NCBI RefSeq assembly: GCF_946221155.1
Contig: NZ_CAMIAN010000001.1
Span: forward strand, 1-64,000
Direction of reading: 5' to 3'
Length of the DNA: 64,000 nucleotides
Source: an uncultured Corynebacterium sp.
GTDB taxonomy: Bacteria; Actinomycetota; Actinomycetes; Mycobacteriales; Mycobacteriaceae
This document shows, in pieces, positions 8,222 to 16,342 of the stretch. Numbering within the stretch: the stretch's first letter is position 1; each line of letters opens with the position of its first letter. Below the pieces are notes generated by a model. That model did not search any database. It was not told the DNA's origin and saw only the letters and a list, made by a program, of their open reading frames with translations. Both the position numbers and the translations under genes were made by a program.

Positions 8222-8596
8222 ATGACTGCATCGCTTGCCCGCACGAAGGTGACCGGCGGCTCCAAGCCGACCTGCCAGCCTGCTGAACAGATCACGACCC
8301 GCGAGTCCTTTAACAACCGCGGCGAGTGGATCACTCAGGCACACTGCCGCAACGTGGATCCGGACGAGCTCTTTGTAAAGGGGGCTGCCCAGCGCAAGGC
8401 CGTGGCCATCTGCCGCCACTGCCCCGTCGTGCTGCAGTGCCGCGCCGACGCTCTGGATAATAAGGTGGAGTTCGGCGTGTGGGGTGGCATGACCGAGCGC
8501 CAGCGCCGTGCGCTGCTGCGCAAGCACCCCGAGATCACCAGCTGGGCGGACTTCTTCGCGGGTCAGCTCGAGGCCGCCAGCGCGGCAAAGAAGTAA
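8222..8596 (+). CDS. whcA: WhiB-family iron-sulfur redox regulator (WhcA/WhiB4 type)
   Basis: A 124-residue WhiB-like protein. Four cysteines that would bind a [4Fe-4S] cluster are visible as HC, then about 21 residues, then CRHC, then C after five residues. 'GVWGGMTERQRRALLRK' is the WhiB-specific turn followed by the basic DNA-contacting tail. The start at 8222 is set by GGAGGA six bases upstream; the longer frame from 8108 lacks such a site. Placement divergent from a PonA2-type PBP matches whiB4 of mycobacteria and whcA of C. glutamicum, where it acts in oxidative-stress control. A GlxR-like site and a copy of an unexplained motif lie upstream. Confidence 0.92.
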   Translation: MTASLARTKVTGGSKPTCQPAEQITTRESFNNRGEWITQAHCRNVDPDELFVKGAAQRKAVAICRHCPVVLQCRADALDNKVEFGVWGGMTERQRRALLRKHPEITSWADFFAGQLEAASAAKK

Positions 8597-8613
8597 CCAT
8601 TACAGTAGTTCCC

Positions 8614-8772
8614 ATGACTAACTGGGAATACGTAACCGTACCGCTGCTCACCCACGCCACTAAGCAGATCCTGGATAACTGGGGCCAGGATGGCTGGGAG
8701 CTTGTCTCCGTGTTGCCCGGCCCGACCGGTGAGCAGCACGTTGCCTACCTGAAGCGCCCGTTGGAGCAGTAG
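8614..8772 (+). CDS. Small DUF4177-like protein
   Basis: A 52-residue protein, 'MTNWEYVTVPLLTHATKQIL' at its start and 'WGQDGWELVSV' in the middle. This WEY...GWELV pattern is the DUF4177 signature. I recall a short homolog annotated at the same place in mycobacteria (Rv3678A). It begins 17 bases after whcA and ends 26 bases before the RidA gene, so it is probably co-transcribed. There is no strong ribosome site. Function unknown. Confidence 0.75.
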   Translation: MTNWEYVTVPLLTHATKQILDNWGQDGWELVSVLPGPTGEQHVAYLKRPLEQ

Positions 8773-8798
8773 GGCAGCAGGGTAGTAGGACAGCAAAG

Positions 8799-9266
8799 AT
8801 GGCACAGCAGAACTTTCGCCAAAAGCTAGAAGAGCTCGGCCTGCAGCTACCACCGGTGGCAGCACCTGTCGCTGCTTATGTACCGGCCGTGCGCAGCGGC
8901 AACACCGTCTACACCTCCGGGCAGCTGCCCTTTGTGGACGGCAAGTTGCCCGTCACGGGTCTGGTCGGCGCTGAGGTGACCGAGGAGCAGGCTTATGACG
9001 CTGCCCGTACCGCCGCACTGAATGCCATTGCCGCCATCGACGACTTGGTGGGTATCGATAACATCGAGCAGATCGTCAAGGTCAATGGATTCGTTGCCTC
9101 CACCGCGGACTTCGGTGGGCAGCCAGGCGTGATCAACGGCGCCTCCGAGCTGTTGGGGGAAATCTTTGGTGAAGCCGGAGTGCATGCCCGCGCCGCTGTC
9201 GGGGTGGCTGCATTGCCGCTGAATGCCCCCGTAGAGGTAGAGATCGTCGCGCAGATCAGCGCATAA
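8799..9266 (+). CDS. RidA/YjgF-family protein
   Basis: A 155-residue protein of the RidA superfamily, small trimeric enzymes, some of which hydrolyse reactive enamines and imines. 'AYVPAVRSGNTVYTSGQLPF' near residue 28 is the typical N-terminal strand pair. 'AVGVAALPLNAPVEVEIVAQ' near the C-terminus is the RidA-like ending, although the canonical Arg of active RidA (R-x-x-V-x-V-A-x-L-P) is replaced by A-x-G-V-A-A-L-P. It therefore probably belongs to a subfamily with a different or no deaminase activity. Context matches Rv3678c of mycobacteria, between DUF4177 and a metallo-beta-lactamase-fold protein. Confidence 0.85.
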   Translation: MAQQNFRQKLEELGLQLPPVAAPVAAYVPAVRSGNTVYTSGQLPFVDGKLPVTGLVGAEVTEEQAYDAARTAALNAIAAIDDLVGIDNIEQIVKVNGFVASTADFGGQPGVINGASELLGEIFGEAGVHARAAVGVAALPLNAPVEVEIVAQISA

Positions 9267-9294
9267 AACCGCGGTTCGATCTACACTGGGAGGC

Positions 9295-10125
9295 ATGAAG
9301 CACCCCGCTTATAGTCAACTACGTCCAGTGACCCCAAACGCCGGCGTCGTTCTCGCGCCGAACCCCAGCTACGCTGCCCTTGAAGGCACGAACTCCTGGG
9401 TGATTAGGGGAGAAAACGACACAGTATCCGTTGTGGTGGATCCAGGTCCACAGGACGAGGGCCACCTGAACGTGCTGAACACCAAGGCCACCGAGGGTGG
9501 TTCGAAGATCGGCGTTGTGCTGCTTACCCACCGCCACGCCGACCACGCCAACGGTGCCCAGCGTTTCCGCCAGATCTCCGGTGCGTCGGTTCGCGCCTTC
9601 GACAAGCAGTACTGCATTGCAGCTGACGAGCTGAAGGATGGGGAGATCATTTCCTTCGAGGGGCTCACCCCCACCATCGAGGTCGTCCACTGCCCGGGCC
9701 ACACTTCCGACTGTGTTGCCTTCTTCATCCACTCCAACGGCGGTACCGATGATTCCGACGTGGAGGGCATTATCACCGGCGATACCCTTGCCGGCCGCCA
9801 CACCACCATGATCTCCGAGACCGATGGTGACCTCGGGGCTTACCTGGAGACTCTTGCCAAGCTGCGCGAGCGCGGTCAGGACAAGCCGCTGCTGCCCGGC
9901 CACGGTCCGGACCAACCGAATCTAGCGGAGGTTGCGCAGAAGTACATCGACCGTCGCGAGCAGCGCCTGGAGCAGGTCAAGGAAGCCCTGAAGAAGCTGG
10001 GCGATGACGCTTCGGTGAACGAGATCGTCGATGAGATCTACACGGACGTGGATCCGGTGCTGCGCAACGCCGCGGCGCAGTCCACTCGCGTGACGCTGCG
10101 CTTCCTGCGCGGTGACAAAGACTAG
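9295..10125 (+). CDS. Metallo-beta-lactamase-fold hydrolase (LACTB2/Rv3677c type)
   Basis: A 276-residue metallohydrolase. The Zn-binding motif HRHADH is at about residues 78-83, a second metal His in 'VHCPGHTSDC' near 130, the bridging Asp in 'ITGDTLAG' near 162, and the last His in 'LLPGHGP' near 202. A C-terminal helical region with 'IVDEIYTDVDP' resembles the LACTB2-like winged-helix extension. The start ATG is 29 bases after the RidA stop, with GGGAGG seven bases upstream. Family members include RNA nucleases and thioester hydrolases; the substrate here is unknown. Confidence 0.9.
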   Translation: MKHPAYSQLRPVTPNAGVVLAPNPSYAALEGTNSWVIRGENDTVSVVVDPGPQDEGHLNVLNTKATEGGSKIGVVLLTHRHADHANGAQRFRQISGASVRAFDKQYCIAADELKDGEIISFEGLTPTIEVVHCPGHTSDCVAFFIHSNGGTDDSDVEGIITGDTLAGRHTTMISETDGDLGAYLETLAKLRERGQDKPLLPGHGPDQPNLAEVAQKYIDRREQRLEQVKEALKKLGDDASVNEIVDEIYTDVDPVLRNAAAQSTRVTLRFLRGDKD

Positions 10126-10169
10126 CGCAAGACTGGGGCGAGACTGGGGCGAGACTGGCGCAAGACTGG
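10126..10169. repeat. Four short tandem repeats (about 11 bp) before the terminator
   Basis: Starting at the stop codon of the upstream gene, the sequence runs GCGCAAGACTGG, GGCGAGACTGG, GGCGAGACTGG, CGCAAGACTGG, then decays. The block ends 42 bases before the terminator hairpin. No function is evident; slippage is the simplest explanation. Confidence 0.7.
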
Positions 10170-10210
10170 CGTAAAGCTAGCGGGAGCCTAGCGACCGCTA
10201 GCAGCGGATG

Positions 10211-10252
10211 AGAAAGCCCGCACCGGGTGAGGATGCGGGCTTTCTGTTTTTG
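10211..10252. terminator. Bidirectional terminator between the hydrolase gene and glxR
   Basis: A 12-bp perfect stem AGAAAGCCCGCA/TGCGGGCTTTCT (10211-10222, 10234-10245) is followed by GTTTTTGG on the plus strand. It lies between convergent genes and serves both. Confidence 0.9.
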
Positions 10253-10256
10253 GGGC

Positions 10257-10940
10257 TTAGCGGGCGCGCTTGGCCAAGCGCTCGGTATCGGAGATAAGCA
10301 CCGACTTGCCTTCCAGGCGGATCCAGCCACGGTGGGCGAACTCCGCCAGCGCCTTGTTCACGGTCTCGCGGGAGGCGCCGACCAGCTGGGCGATCTCCTC
10401 CTGAGTCAGGTCGTGGTGCACGCGCAGGGCGGTGCCCTCCTGGGTGCCGAAACGGTTCGCCAGCTGCAGCAGGGCCTTGGCTACGCGGCCGGGAACGTCC
10501 GTGAAAATCAAGTCCGCCAGGGAATTATTGGTGCGGCGCAGTCGGCGGGCCAGAACGCGCAGCAGCTGCTCGGCGATCTCCGGGTGCTCGCTGATCCAGT
10601 TGTGCAGCATGGTGGAGTCCATGGATGCCGCATGCAGCTCCGTCACGCAGACAGCAGACGATGTGCGCGGACCCGGGTCGAAGATGGACAGCTCGCCGAA
10701 CATGTCGGAGGGGCCCATGACGGTCAGCAGGTTCTCGCGCCCATCCACCGAGTGACGGGCGAGCTTCACCTTGCCGCTGATGATGATGTACAGCTGGTCG
10801 CCCGGCTCGCCCTCGTCGAAGATAGTGGTGCCACGAGGAAACTTGACGGTATCCAGTTGCTCAATGAGGGTGCGGACTGCGGTGGGTTCAACACCCTGAA
10901 AGATGCCTGCCCTCGATAGTATTTCGGATACTTCTGCCAT
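10257..10940 (-). CDS. glxR: GlxR, cAMP-responsive CRP/FNR-family regulator
   Basis: A 227-residue global regulator. The phosphate-binding cassette 'FGELSIFDPGPRTSSA' near residue 80 binds cAMP, and the C-terminal helix-turn-helix reads 'LTQEEIAQLVGASRETVNKA'. Sequence and length agree with GlxR of C. glutamicum as I remember it (227 residues). The frame extends upstream to 11087, but ATG 10940 matches the family start. In C. glutamicum, GlxR controls acetate, glyoxylate, TCA and respiratory genes; aceA, aceB and sdhCAB are in this window. A possible GlxR site lies in its own promoter region. Divergent from nth, as with crp in mycobacteria. Confidence 0.96.
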   Translation of the reverse strand: MAEVSEILSRAGIFQGVEPTAVRTLIEQLDTVKFPRGTTIFDEGEPGDQLYIIISGKVKLARHSVDGRENLLTVMGPSDMFGELSIFDPGPRTSSAVCVTELHAASMDSTMLHNWISEHPEIAEQLLRVLARRLRRTNNSLADLIFTDVPGRVAKALLQLANRFGTQEGTALRVHHDLTQEEIAQLVGASRETVNKALAEFAHRGWIRLEGKSVLISDTERLAKRAR

Positions 10941-10996
10941 CCCTAGTTTCACTTCCGTTTCTGGCATTGCGGTGGCTCGGGTGACCACCTCACCTG

Positions 10997-11012
10997 TGTA
11001 GCGTACATCACG
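10997..11012. promoter_or_regulatory. Candidate GlxR autoregulatory site
   Basis: TGTAGCGTACATCACG keeps TGT, the central TA and TCAC of the GlxR consensus (9 of 12 fixed positions). It lies 57 bases upstream of the chosen glxR start in the glxR/nth divergent region. glxR is known to be autoregulated in C. glutamicum. Confidence 0.35.
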
Positions 11013-11152
11013 CCAAGTTGTATGGTTCGTCTCTTTTGTTAGATCATACCCAACTATGTCACAGCGCAATTCGGGGTGAAGGTACATTTGAAAATATTAT
11101 TAGCTGCCGCTTTTGCTCGCAGAACTTCTTTTTCGTCGAAGTGGAAGGTTCT

Positions 11153-11950
11153 ATGACTCGCCAACCCACCCTGCCGCGCATCGGCGCGCACATCGCCGCG
11201 AAGGGCAAGGAGACCCCGCTGGGCCGCAAGCGCCGCGCCCGGAAAATCAATCGAATGCTCGCCGAGGCCTACCCGGACGCGCACTGCGAGCTGGATTTTA
11301 GTAGTCCCCTCGAGCTGTTGGTGGCCACCGTCCTGTCCGCACAGTGCACCGATAAGCGCGTCAATGCTGTTACCCCGGCACTGTTTCGCCGCTATCCCAC
11401 CGCCGCCGACTACGCGGAGGCGAACCTCGAGGATGTCGAGCAGCTCATCAAATCGACCGGCTTCTACCGCTCGAAAGCCAAAAGCATCGTGGGGCTTGGC
11501 CAGGCCATCGTGGATAAGCACGACGGCGAGGTTCCCGGCACACTCGAACAGCTTGTGAAACTCCCCGGCGTGGGGCGCAAGACCGCAAACGTGGTGCTCG
11601 GCAACGCTTTTGGCGTGCCGGGTATCACCGTGGATACGCACTTGGGTCGCCTGGCCCGCCGCTGGAAACTCACGGAGCACGAAGACCCCGTGCAAGTCGA
11701 ACGCGACCTCATGGAGCTCGTCGAGCGCAAGGAATGGACCCTCTATTCCCACCGGGCGATCTTCCATGGCCGTCGAATCTGTCACTCGCGCCGGGCTGCC
11801 TGCGGAGCCTGCTTTTTGGCGCGCCAGTGCCCGAGTTTCGGGATAGCAGGGCCGGCTGACCCTGAGGTGGCGTCAACAATGATTAAATCGGACGACCGCG
11901 ACCACCTGCTAGATATGGCGGGGTTCGAGGAAGGCAGCCAGGTAGACTGA
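11153..11950 (+). CDS. nth: Endonuclease III (DNA glycosylase/AP lyase)
   Basis: A 265-residue base-excision repair enzyme for oxidised pyrimidines. The helix-hairpin-helix 'LPGVGRKTANVVLG' carries the catalytic Lys and is followed by 'VDTHLGRLARR' with the catalytic Asp. A C-terminal [4Fe-4S] ligand set C-x6-C-x2-C-x5-C ('CHSRRAACGACFLARQC') is complete. ATG 11153 is preferred to the frame start at 11018 because GGAAGG lies upstream at good spacing. It is followed after 9 bases by a thioredoxin-like gene, beginning the run nth-tlpA-nudix-marP seen in mycobacteria (Rv3674c-Rv3671c). Confidence 0.95.
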   Translation: MTRQPTLPRIGAHIAAKGKETPLGRKRRARKINRMLAEAYPDAHCELDFSSPLELLVATVLSAQCTDKRVNAVTPALFRRYPTAADYAEANLEDVEQLIKSTGFYRSKAKSIVGLGQAIVDKHDGEVPGTLEQLVKLPGVGRKTANVVLGNAFGVPGITVDTHLGRLARRWKLTEHEDPVQVERDLMELVERKEWTLYSHRAIFHGRRICHSRRAACGACFLARQCPSFGIAGPADPEVASTMIKSDDRDHLLDMAGFEEGSQVD

Positions 11951-11959
11951 TTTCCTGTT

Positions 11960-12664
11960 ATGTCTGCACCTGTCGAACACTCCGCCCGCACGCGCGCGAT
12001 CATCATCGCGGTCACGCTGGTTGTTGGCATTGCGATTCTGTGCGTGCCGCTGATTGCCGCGCTGCGCGAAGATTCTGCGGACGATGTAGGTGCGCCCACC
12101 TCTTCTGTGGGGGAGGACGCCCCTTCGGCCTCAGCGGACGACGGGCCTATCGAGGTAGCGAACGAGGTTCGCTGCCCAGAGGGAGCGGGCGCGGACGAAG
12201 GTACGGGCGAGGCTACCGTGAGCCCCGAGGCGGAACTGCAGGACGTGCACCTTCCGTGCCTGACAGAGGGCGGCGAGGTCAGCACAGGCGAGTCGCAGAC
12301 CTCCCTGGCCGAACGCCTGGCGGGAAAGCCCGCGGTCGTGAACGTCTGGGCCTGGTGGTGCGCTCCCTGCCGCGAGGAACTGCCCGTAGTCCAGAAGCTC
12401 GCCGAACAGCACCCCGAGTGGAATGTCGTGGGAGTGCACCTGGATGCCAAGGGCCAGGCCGGGGCGGACATGCTGCGTGACCTGGGCGTGGATAAGCTGC
12501 CCAGCTTCCAGGATTCGAACCACACCTTCGACTCTGCGGCGAACCTGCCGAAGGTGGTGCCGCTGACCGTGGTTTACAACCCGGACGGCACTCGCGCACA
12601 CCTATACGCACAGACATTCCACAGTGCCGAGGAAATGGAAAAGGCGGTGCAGAAGGTTTTATGA
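11960..12664 (+). CDS. Membrane-anchored thioredoxin-like protein (TlpA/ResA type)
   Basis: A 234-residue protein with one N-terminal membrane helix (about residues 12-35), an acidic Ser/Asp-rich linker and a thioredoxin-fold domain. The active-site motif WCAPC is at about residues 132-136, and the expected cis-Pro region 'LPKVVPLTVVYNPDG' is near 200. It would reduce or isomerise disulfides outside the membrane. It sits between nth and the NUDIX gene, overlapping the latter by 4 bases (ATGA). The MarP-type protease two genes downstream is known in mycobacteria to need a disulfide, which suggests a functional link but does not prove it. Confidence 0.9.
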   Translation: MSAPVEHSARTRAIIIAVTLVVGIAILCVPLIAALREDSADDVGAPTSSVGEDAPSASADDGPIEVANEVRCPEGAGADEGTGEATVSPEAELQDVHLPCLTEGGEVSTGESQTSLAERLAGKPAVVNVWAWWCAPCREELPVVQKLAEQHPEWNVVGVHLDAKGQAGADMLRDLGVDKLPSFQDSNHTFDSAANLPKVVPLTVVYNPDGTRAHLYAQTFHSAEEMEKAVQKVL

Positions 12665-13551
12665 CCAGCTCGAGTTCCCAGCCGAACGCCCACCTAGACC
12701 AGTGGCTCGCCCACATGCAGAAACAGCCGGAAATGCCTGCAGACCTGCCCGAATGGTTGCAGGACTTCGCCCGCGACTGCCGCGAGGTGGACATCCACCA
12801 GTACCTCAACGACTCCGCGCGGATCGTGCCGGAGGTCGACGAGCACGGCCGCCCGCCCCGCTATTCGGCGGTGCTGATTCTTCTTTCTGGTGACGCCACC
12901 TTCCCCCGCCCCGCTGGCGCCACAGGCAGGCAAGCCATCCCCGACGACGCAACCATGCTTCTAACCCACCGCGCGCCAACCATGCGCAACCACAGCGGAC
13001 AGGTGGCCTTCCCCGGAGGGCGTGTGGAGGAATCCGACGCTGGGCCCGTGGAGACCGCCCTGCGGGAGGCCGAGGAGGAAACAGGGCTGAACCCGGACAC
13101 GGTGGAGCCGTTCGCAGTGCTGCAGCCGATCTACATTGATCGTTCAAATTTTGCAGTGGTGCCGGTGGTGGCGTGGTGGCGTCAACCCCATGCGGTAAGC
13201 TGCCCTACAACCGAAAACGACTGGGTTGAGCCCTACCCACTGCGCGAGCTGGTAAACCCGGAACGGCGTTTCGAGGTGGGCTTCGCCGGCTGGCGCGGAC
13301 CAGCCTGGAACCTGCACATCGGCGAGGAAAACCCGCTGGTCCTGTGGGGCTTCACGGGCGGGGTGATAAGCGCCCTGTTGCGCCGTGCGGACTGGGAGGA
13401 ACCCTGGTCCAGCGGCGGCGGAAGCAATGCCGAGGAGCCGTCGAACCTCTTCGAGACGCTGGCCGGCTCCGCCAATGGCGAGGCCCTCGGCGAGATGCGG
13501 GAAGGGTTCGACAGGGCCAACAAGATGGGCAGAAACGGAGGCGCACCATGA
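12661..13551 (+). CDS. NUDIX hydrolase, CoA pyrophosphatase-like (Rv3672c type)
   Basis: A 296-residue NUDIX protein. The Nudix box 'GGRVEESDAGPVETALREAE' followed by 'EETGL' starts near residue 119 and has the expected G-x5-E-x7-REUXEE layout. It is preceded by 'LTHRAPTMRNHSGQVAFPGG', where L-L-x-x-R and the 'HxGQVAFPGG' pattern point to the CoA diphosphatase (NudL/YeaB-like) group. A long Ser/Glu-rich C-terminal extension follows. The gene overlaps both neighbours by 4 bases, so the three-gene run is tightly coupled. CoA or a CoA ester as substrate is inferred from the family. Confidence 0.88.
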   Translation: MTSSSSQPNAHLDQWLAHMQKQPEMPADLPEWLQDFARDCREVDIHQYLNDSARIVPEVDEHGRPPRYSAVLILLSGDATFPRPAGATGRQAIPDDATMLLTHRAPTMRNHSGQVAFPGGRVEESDAGPVETALREAEEETGLNPDTVEPFAVLQPIYIDRSNFAVVPVVAWWRQPHAVSCPTTENDWVEPYPLRELVNPERRFEVGFAGWRGPAWNLHIGEENPLVLWGFTGGVISALLRRADWEEPWSSGGGSNAEEPSNLFETLAGSANGEALGEMREGFDRANKMGRNGGAP

Positions 13552-14765
13552 GCGGAGGTACAGGATCGATGATCCTTGACGTGGTGCTGGTGTTCGTGTG
13601 CCTCGGCGCCGCGATGTCCGGATACCGTCAAGGCGGGTTTAGTGCCACGCTGAGCTTCGTCGGGGTGGCCCTGGGCGGCTACCTGGGAGTGAAGCTGGTG
13701 CCGGTCGCAGTGCACTTGGCGGAGGAGAAAGCTCCAGATAGCTACAGCGCGCGCTTCTTTGCCGCGCTGTTAACCGTGACGGTCGTGGTAGTGATTTGCT
13801 ACGCCATTGGCTCCGGCATCGGCGCGAAATTACGGGATAACATCCGCACTCGGGAGGCCCTCAGGGCGGACTCCGTCGTCGGCTCCATCGTGCAAGTTTT
13901 TACAACGCTGCTGATTGTGTGGCTGATCCTCGTGCCTATTGCCACCGGAAACGTCGGCGGCTTCGGAAAGTCCATCAAGGGCAGCAAGATCCTCAGCGCA
14001 GTGGGCAACGCCGCCCCGGTGTGGTTCAAGCAGCTGCCGGCGCAGACCTCGCAGCTGATCAACGACTCTGGCTTCCCGATGATCGCCGACCCGATGGAGA
14101 ACCTGCCCACTGCGGAGGTCGACCCGCCAGACAACGCTCTGATGCGATCCCCGGCAGTGGAAAACACGCGCGACAGTGTGCTCCGCGTGGTTGGCCAGGC
14201 GGAACAGTGCAGCCGGATGCTGCAGGGCACCGGCTGGGTGGTCGCCGAGGATACGGTGATGACCAACGCCCACGTGGTGGCCGGAACCAACCAAGTCACG
14301 CTGATGACGAAGGATGGCCCGCGAGAGGCACGAGTCGTGTACTACAACCCGCAAGTGGACATTGCGCTGCTCCGCAGCGAAAACCTGCCTCTTGTGCCGA
14401 TGAAATGGGCCGAAGGCGTGGGACAGCCGGGGCAAGATGCGATCGTCATGGGCTACCCCAATGGCGGGCCGTTTAAGGCCACCCCAGCGCGCGTCCGCGA
14501 GAAGTTCGTGGTCAGCGGACCGAATATCTATGCAGATGAACGGGTGGAGCGCGAAGCTTACTCGCTACGCGGCTCTGTGGTGCAGGGCAACTCCGGCGGG
14601 CCTTTGATCGACAAGGACGGCCACGTGCTGGGAGTCGTGTTCGGCGCCGACGTTAACGAGAAGGACACTGGCTACGCCCTGACCAGGGAAGAGGTAATGA
14701 AGCACGTCGGGGACGTGACCACCCACCACGGCAGCCCGGCGACGGGCGCTTGCGTGGCGGACTAG
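13548..14765 (+). CDS. Membrane serine protease (MarP/Rv3671c type, CvpA-like N-terminus)
   Basis: A 405-residue protein with four hydrophobic helices (about residues 5-135, colicin-V-production/CvpA-like) followed by an extracytoplasmic trypsin-fold domain. The catalytic triad is visible: His in 'TNAHVVAG', Asp in 'VDIALLRS', Ser in 'GNSGGPL'. Single cysteines in 'AEQCSRML' before the protease domain and 'TGACVAD' at the extreme C-terminus occupy the places of the stabilising disulfide of mycobacterial MarP, which protects against acid and oxidative stress. ATG 13548 overlaps the NUDIX stop, so the longer frame from 13344 is rejected. Confidence 0.92.
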   Translation: MSGGTGSMILDVVLVFVCLGAAMSGYRQGGFSATLSFVGVALGGYLGVKLVPVAVHLAEEKAPDSYSARFFAALLTVTVVVVICYAIGSGIGAKLRDNIRTREALRADSVVGSIVQVFTTLLIVWLILVPIATGNVGGFGKSIKGSKILSAVGNAAPVWFKQLPAQTSQLINDSGFPMIADPMENLPTAEVDPPDNALMRSPAVENTRDSVLRVVGQAEQCSRMLQGTGWVVAEDTVMTNAHVVAGTNQVTLMTKDGPREARVVYYNPQVDIALLRSENLPLVPMKWAEGVGQPGQDAIVMGYPNGGPFKATPARVREKFVVSGPNIYADERVEREAYSLRGSVVQGNSGGPLIDKDGHVLGVVFGADVNEKDTGYALTREEVMKHVGDVTTHHGSPATGACVAD

Positions 14766-14777
14766 CAACTATCGGCT

Positions 14778-15698
14778 TTAAGCACGCAGGTGCTCGCGGA
14801 GCAGTTCCGCGACGCACGGCGGATCTTCCACGTGCGGGTAGTGCCCCACGCCGAAAAGCACCTTGCGTTCGACGGTAGCGGCCTTCTGAGCGGACTTTTG
14901 CGCCAGGGATTCGTCGTAGGTCGGATCCATGCTGCCATCCACCGCGAGCAGCGGCACGGGTGTGGTCGCCGGGAAGGTCCGCTCGAAGCGCATCGCCTCG
15001 GGACGGAAGCGGCTGCGGAAGGGCCAGCGCAAGTACTCACAGGAAAGATGCGCCACCTTATCCACTTGCATTGCCTCGCGGCGGAGTGCGGCGCTGCGGA
15101 AGTAGGCGTCCGTGTCCCTAAAGCCCGGAGCCACACCTGCCCTAAAGATCTTTTCGGCCGCCGCGGCGTTGTCGGCCAACAGCTTGCGCTCCGGAAGGCG
15201 CGGCAGCTGGGCAGACAGCAGACGGTGAGCGAAGTGTGGCTGCGAGAACGGCTGGATCAGGATACGGCGGAAACGCAGCAGCGGATTGATGGCGGAAAGG
15301 GTGACGAAGCTGCGGATGCGCTCCGGGTTGTGCGCCACCAAAGTCCAGGCGACCATGCCGCCATAACCATGGCCAACGACCGTGGCAGTCGTGTGCCCCA
15401 GGCCGCGGATTACTCCTGCCATGTCGCTGGCGGCAGTGGTGAGGTCGTAGCCGCGCGGGGTCTTATCCGAGCGGCCGTAGCCACGCAGGTCCACGGCGGC
15501 CAGGCGAAGGTCTTCGCCCGCCAGTTGCCGCATTAGCGGGTGCCAGTCGAAAGCTCCGCCGCCGAAGCCGTGGATCAGCAACACCAATGGTGCGTTGCGG
15601 GGGCCTTGAACGTCTACGCGAAGACGCACACCCCGCGAATGCACGAAGGTGGCATGCGGGGTGTGCGGATCTGCAGCGTGAGAATCTTCGACAGTCAT
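14778..15698 (-). CDS. Alpha/beta hydrolase lacking a recognisable nucleophile (EphE position)
   Basis: A 306-residue alpha/beta-hydrolase-fold protein. The oxyanion region 'LLIHGFGGGAFDWHPLM', the 'DLRGYGRSDKTP' strand, an acid in 'LLAVDGSMDPTYDES' and the base His in 'GVGHYPHVEDP' are present. The nucleophile elbow, however, reads G-H-G-Y-G-G (codons GGC CAT GGT TAT GGC GGC), so the expected Ser, Asp or Cys is Gly. The gene is convergent with marP, the position of ephE in mycobacteria. It is probably either a non-catalytic relative or an enzyme with a rearranged active site. The annotation 'epoxide hydrolase' is not supported by the elbow residue. Confidence 0.82.
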   Translation of the reverse strand: MTVEDSHAADPHTPHATFVHSRGVRLRVDVQGPRNAPLVLLIHGFGGGAFDWHPLMRQLAGEDLRLAAVDLRGYGRSDKTPRGYDLTTAASDMAGVIRGLGHTTATVVGHGYGGMVAWTLVAHNPERIRSFVTLSAINPLLRFRRILIQPFSQPHFAHRLLSAQLPRLPERKLLADNAAAAEKIFRAGVAPGFRDTDAYFRSAALRREAMQVDKVAHLSCEYLRWPFRSRFRPEAMRFERTFPATTPVPLLAVDGSMDPTYDESLAQKSAQKAATVERKVLFGVGHYPHVEDPPCVAELLREHLRA

Positions 15699-15738
15699 CT
15701 CAAGTCATCCTCAAGCTATCTTGAGGCGCGCGGGGAAT

Positions 15739-16248
15739 TTAGGTGTACATTCCCGAACGGCGCGCGGAGGAAGAGTCCTTGCCCTTCTGCGGGATCACGG
15801 TCTTTAGCTCACCGACGGACTCGATGGTCTTCTCTGGCTTCTTCACGCCCTTGACCTGCTTCAGGCCAACGAGAGCCAGAATTGCGACCAGAACCAGCAT
15901 GAACAGGAAGACGACCAGGAAGGCCGCCCAGCGCCACATGAAGGTATCCAGTGCTTCGGCGATGGTGAAGAAGAGGAAGAAGGAGCTGCAGGCCAGGATG
16001 ATGGCGGCAGCACCGAACAGGCCCACGCCGATGCCAGCCTTCTTAGCGGAAGTAGCGATCTCAGTCTTGGCCAGCTCGACCTCGGAACGAACCAGGGAGG
16101 AAACCTGCGCAGAGGCATCCTTCACCAGATCACTAATGCTGGCCTGACCCTTGGCATGGGTATCTACATCCGACAGCGGAATAGCGTTCACCTTCGGGTT
16201 GAAGCTATCGCGGTCGGTGAACATGCCATCGTGATCGTTGTTGCTCAC
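15739..16248 (-). CDS. Holin-superfamily III (DUF1469/Act-type) membrane protein
   Basis: A 169-residue protein with two strong membrane helices (about residues 72-100 and 106-130). An amphipathic region before them, 'LVRSEVELAKTEIATSAKKA', is typical of the actinobacterial 'phage holin family' (PF07332) proteins, which are chromosomal and not phage-borne here. It is followed on the same strand by the alpha/beta hydrolase gene (gap 40 bases), the Rv3669-Rv3670 arrangement of mycobacteria. Function is unknown. Confidence 0.82.
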   Translation of the reverse strand: MSNNDHDGMFTDRDSFNPKVNAIPLSDVDTHAKGQASISDLVKDASAQVSSLVRSEVELAKTEIATSAKKAGIGVGLFGAAAIILACSSFFLFFTIAEALDTFMWRWAAFLVVFLFMLVLVAILALVGLKQVKGVKKPEKTIESVGELKTVIPQKGKDSSSARRSGMYT

Positions 16249-16342
16249 TGTTAAAACTCCTGGGGGTTACACCTAATTGACTCCCCCTAGTTTGCCAGAC
16301 CACGGGGAAGATTGCGCGCGCGGGTGCATTATTGTCTTAAAT

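Noticed and set aside
14778..15698. Naming the alpha/beta hydrolase an epoxide hydrolase
   Set aside because: The nucleophile Asp required for epoxide hydrolases is Gly here.
15739..16248. Holin-family protein as a sign of prophage
   Set aside because: It is a conserved chromosomal family at a conserved locus; no phage genes are nearby.
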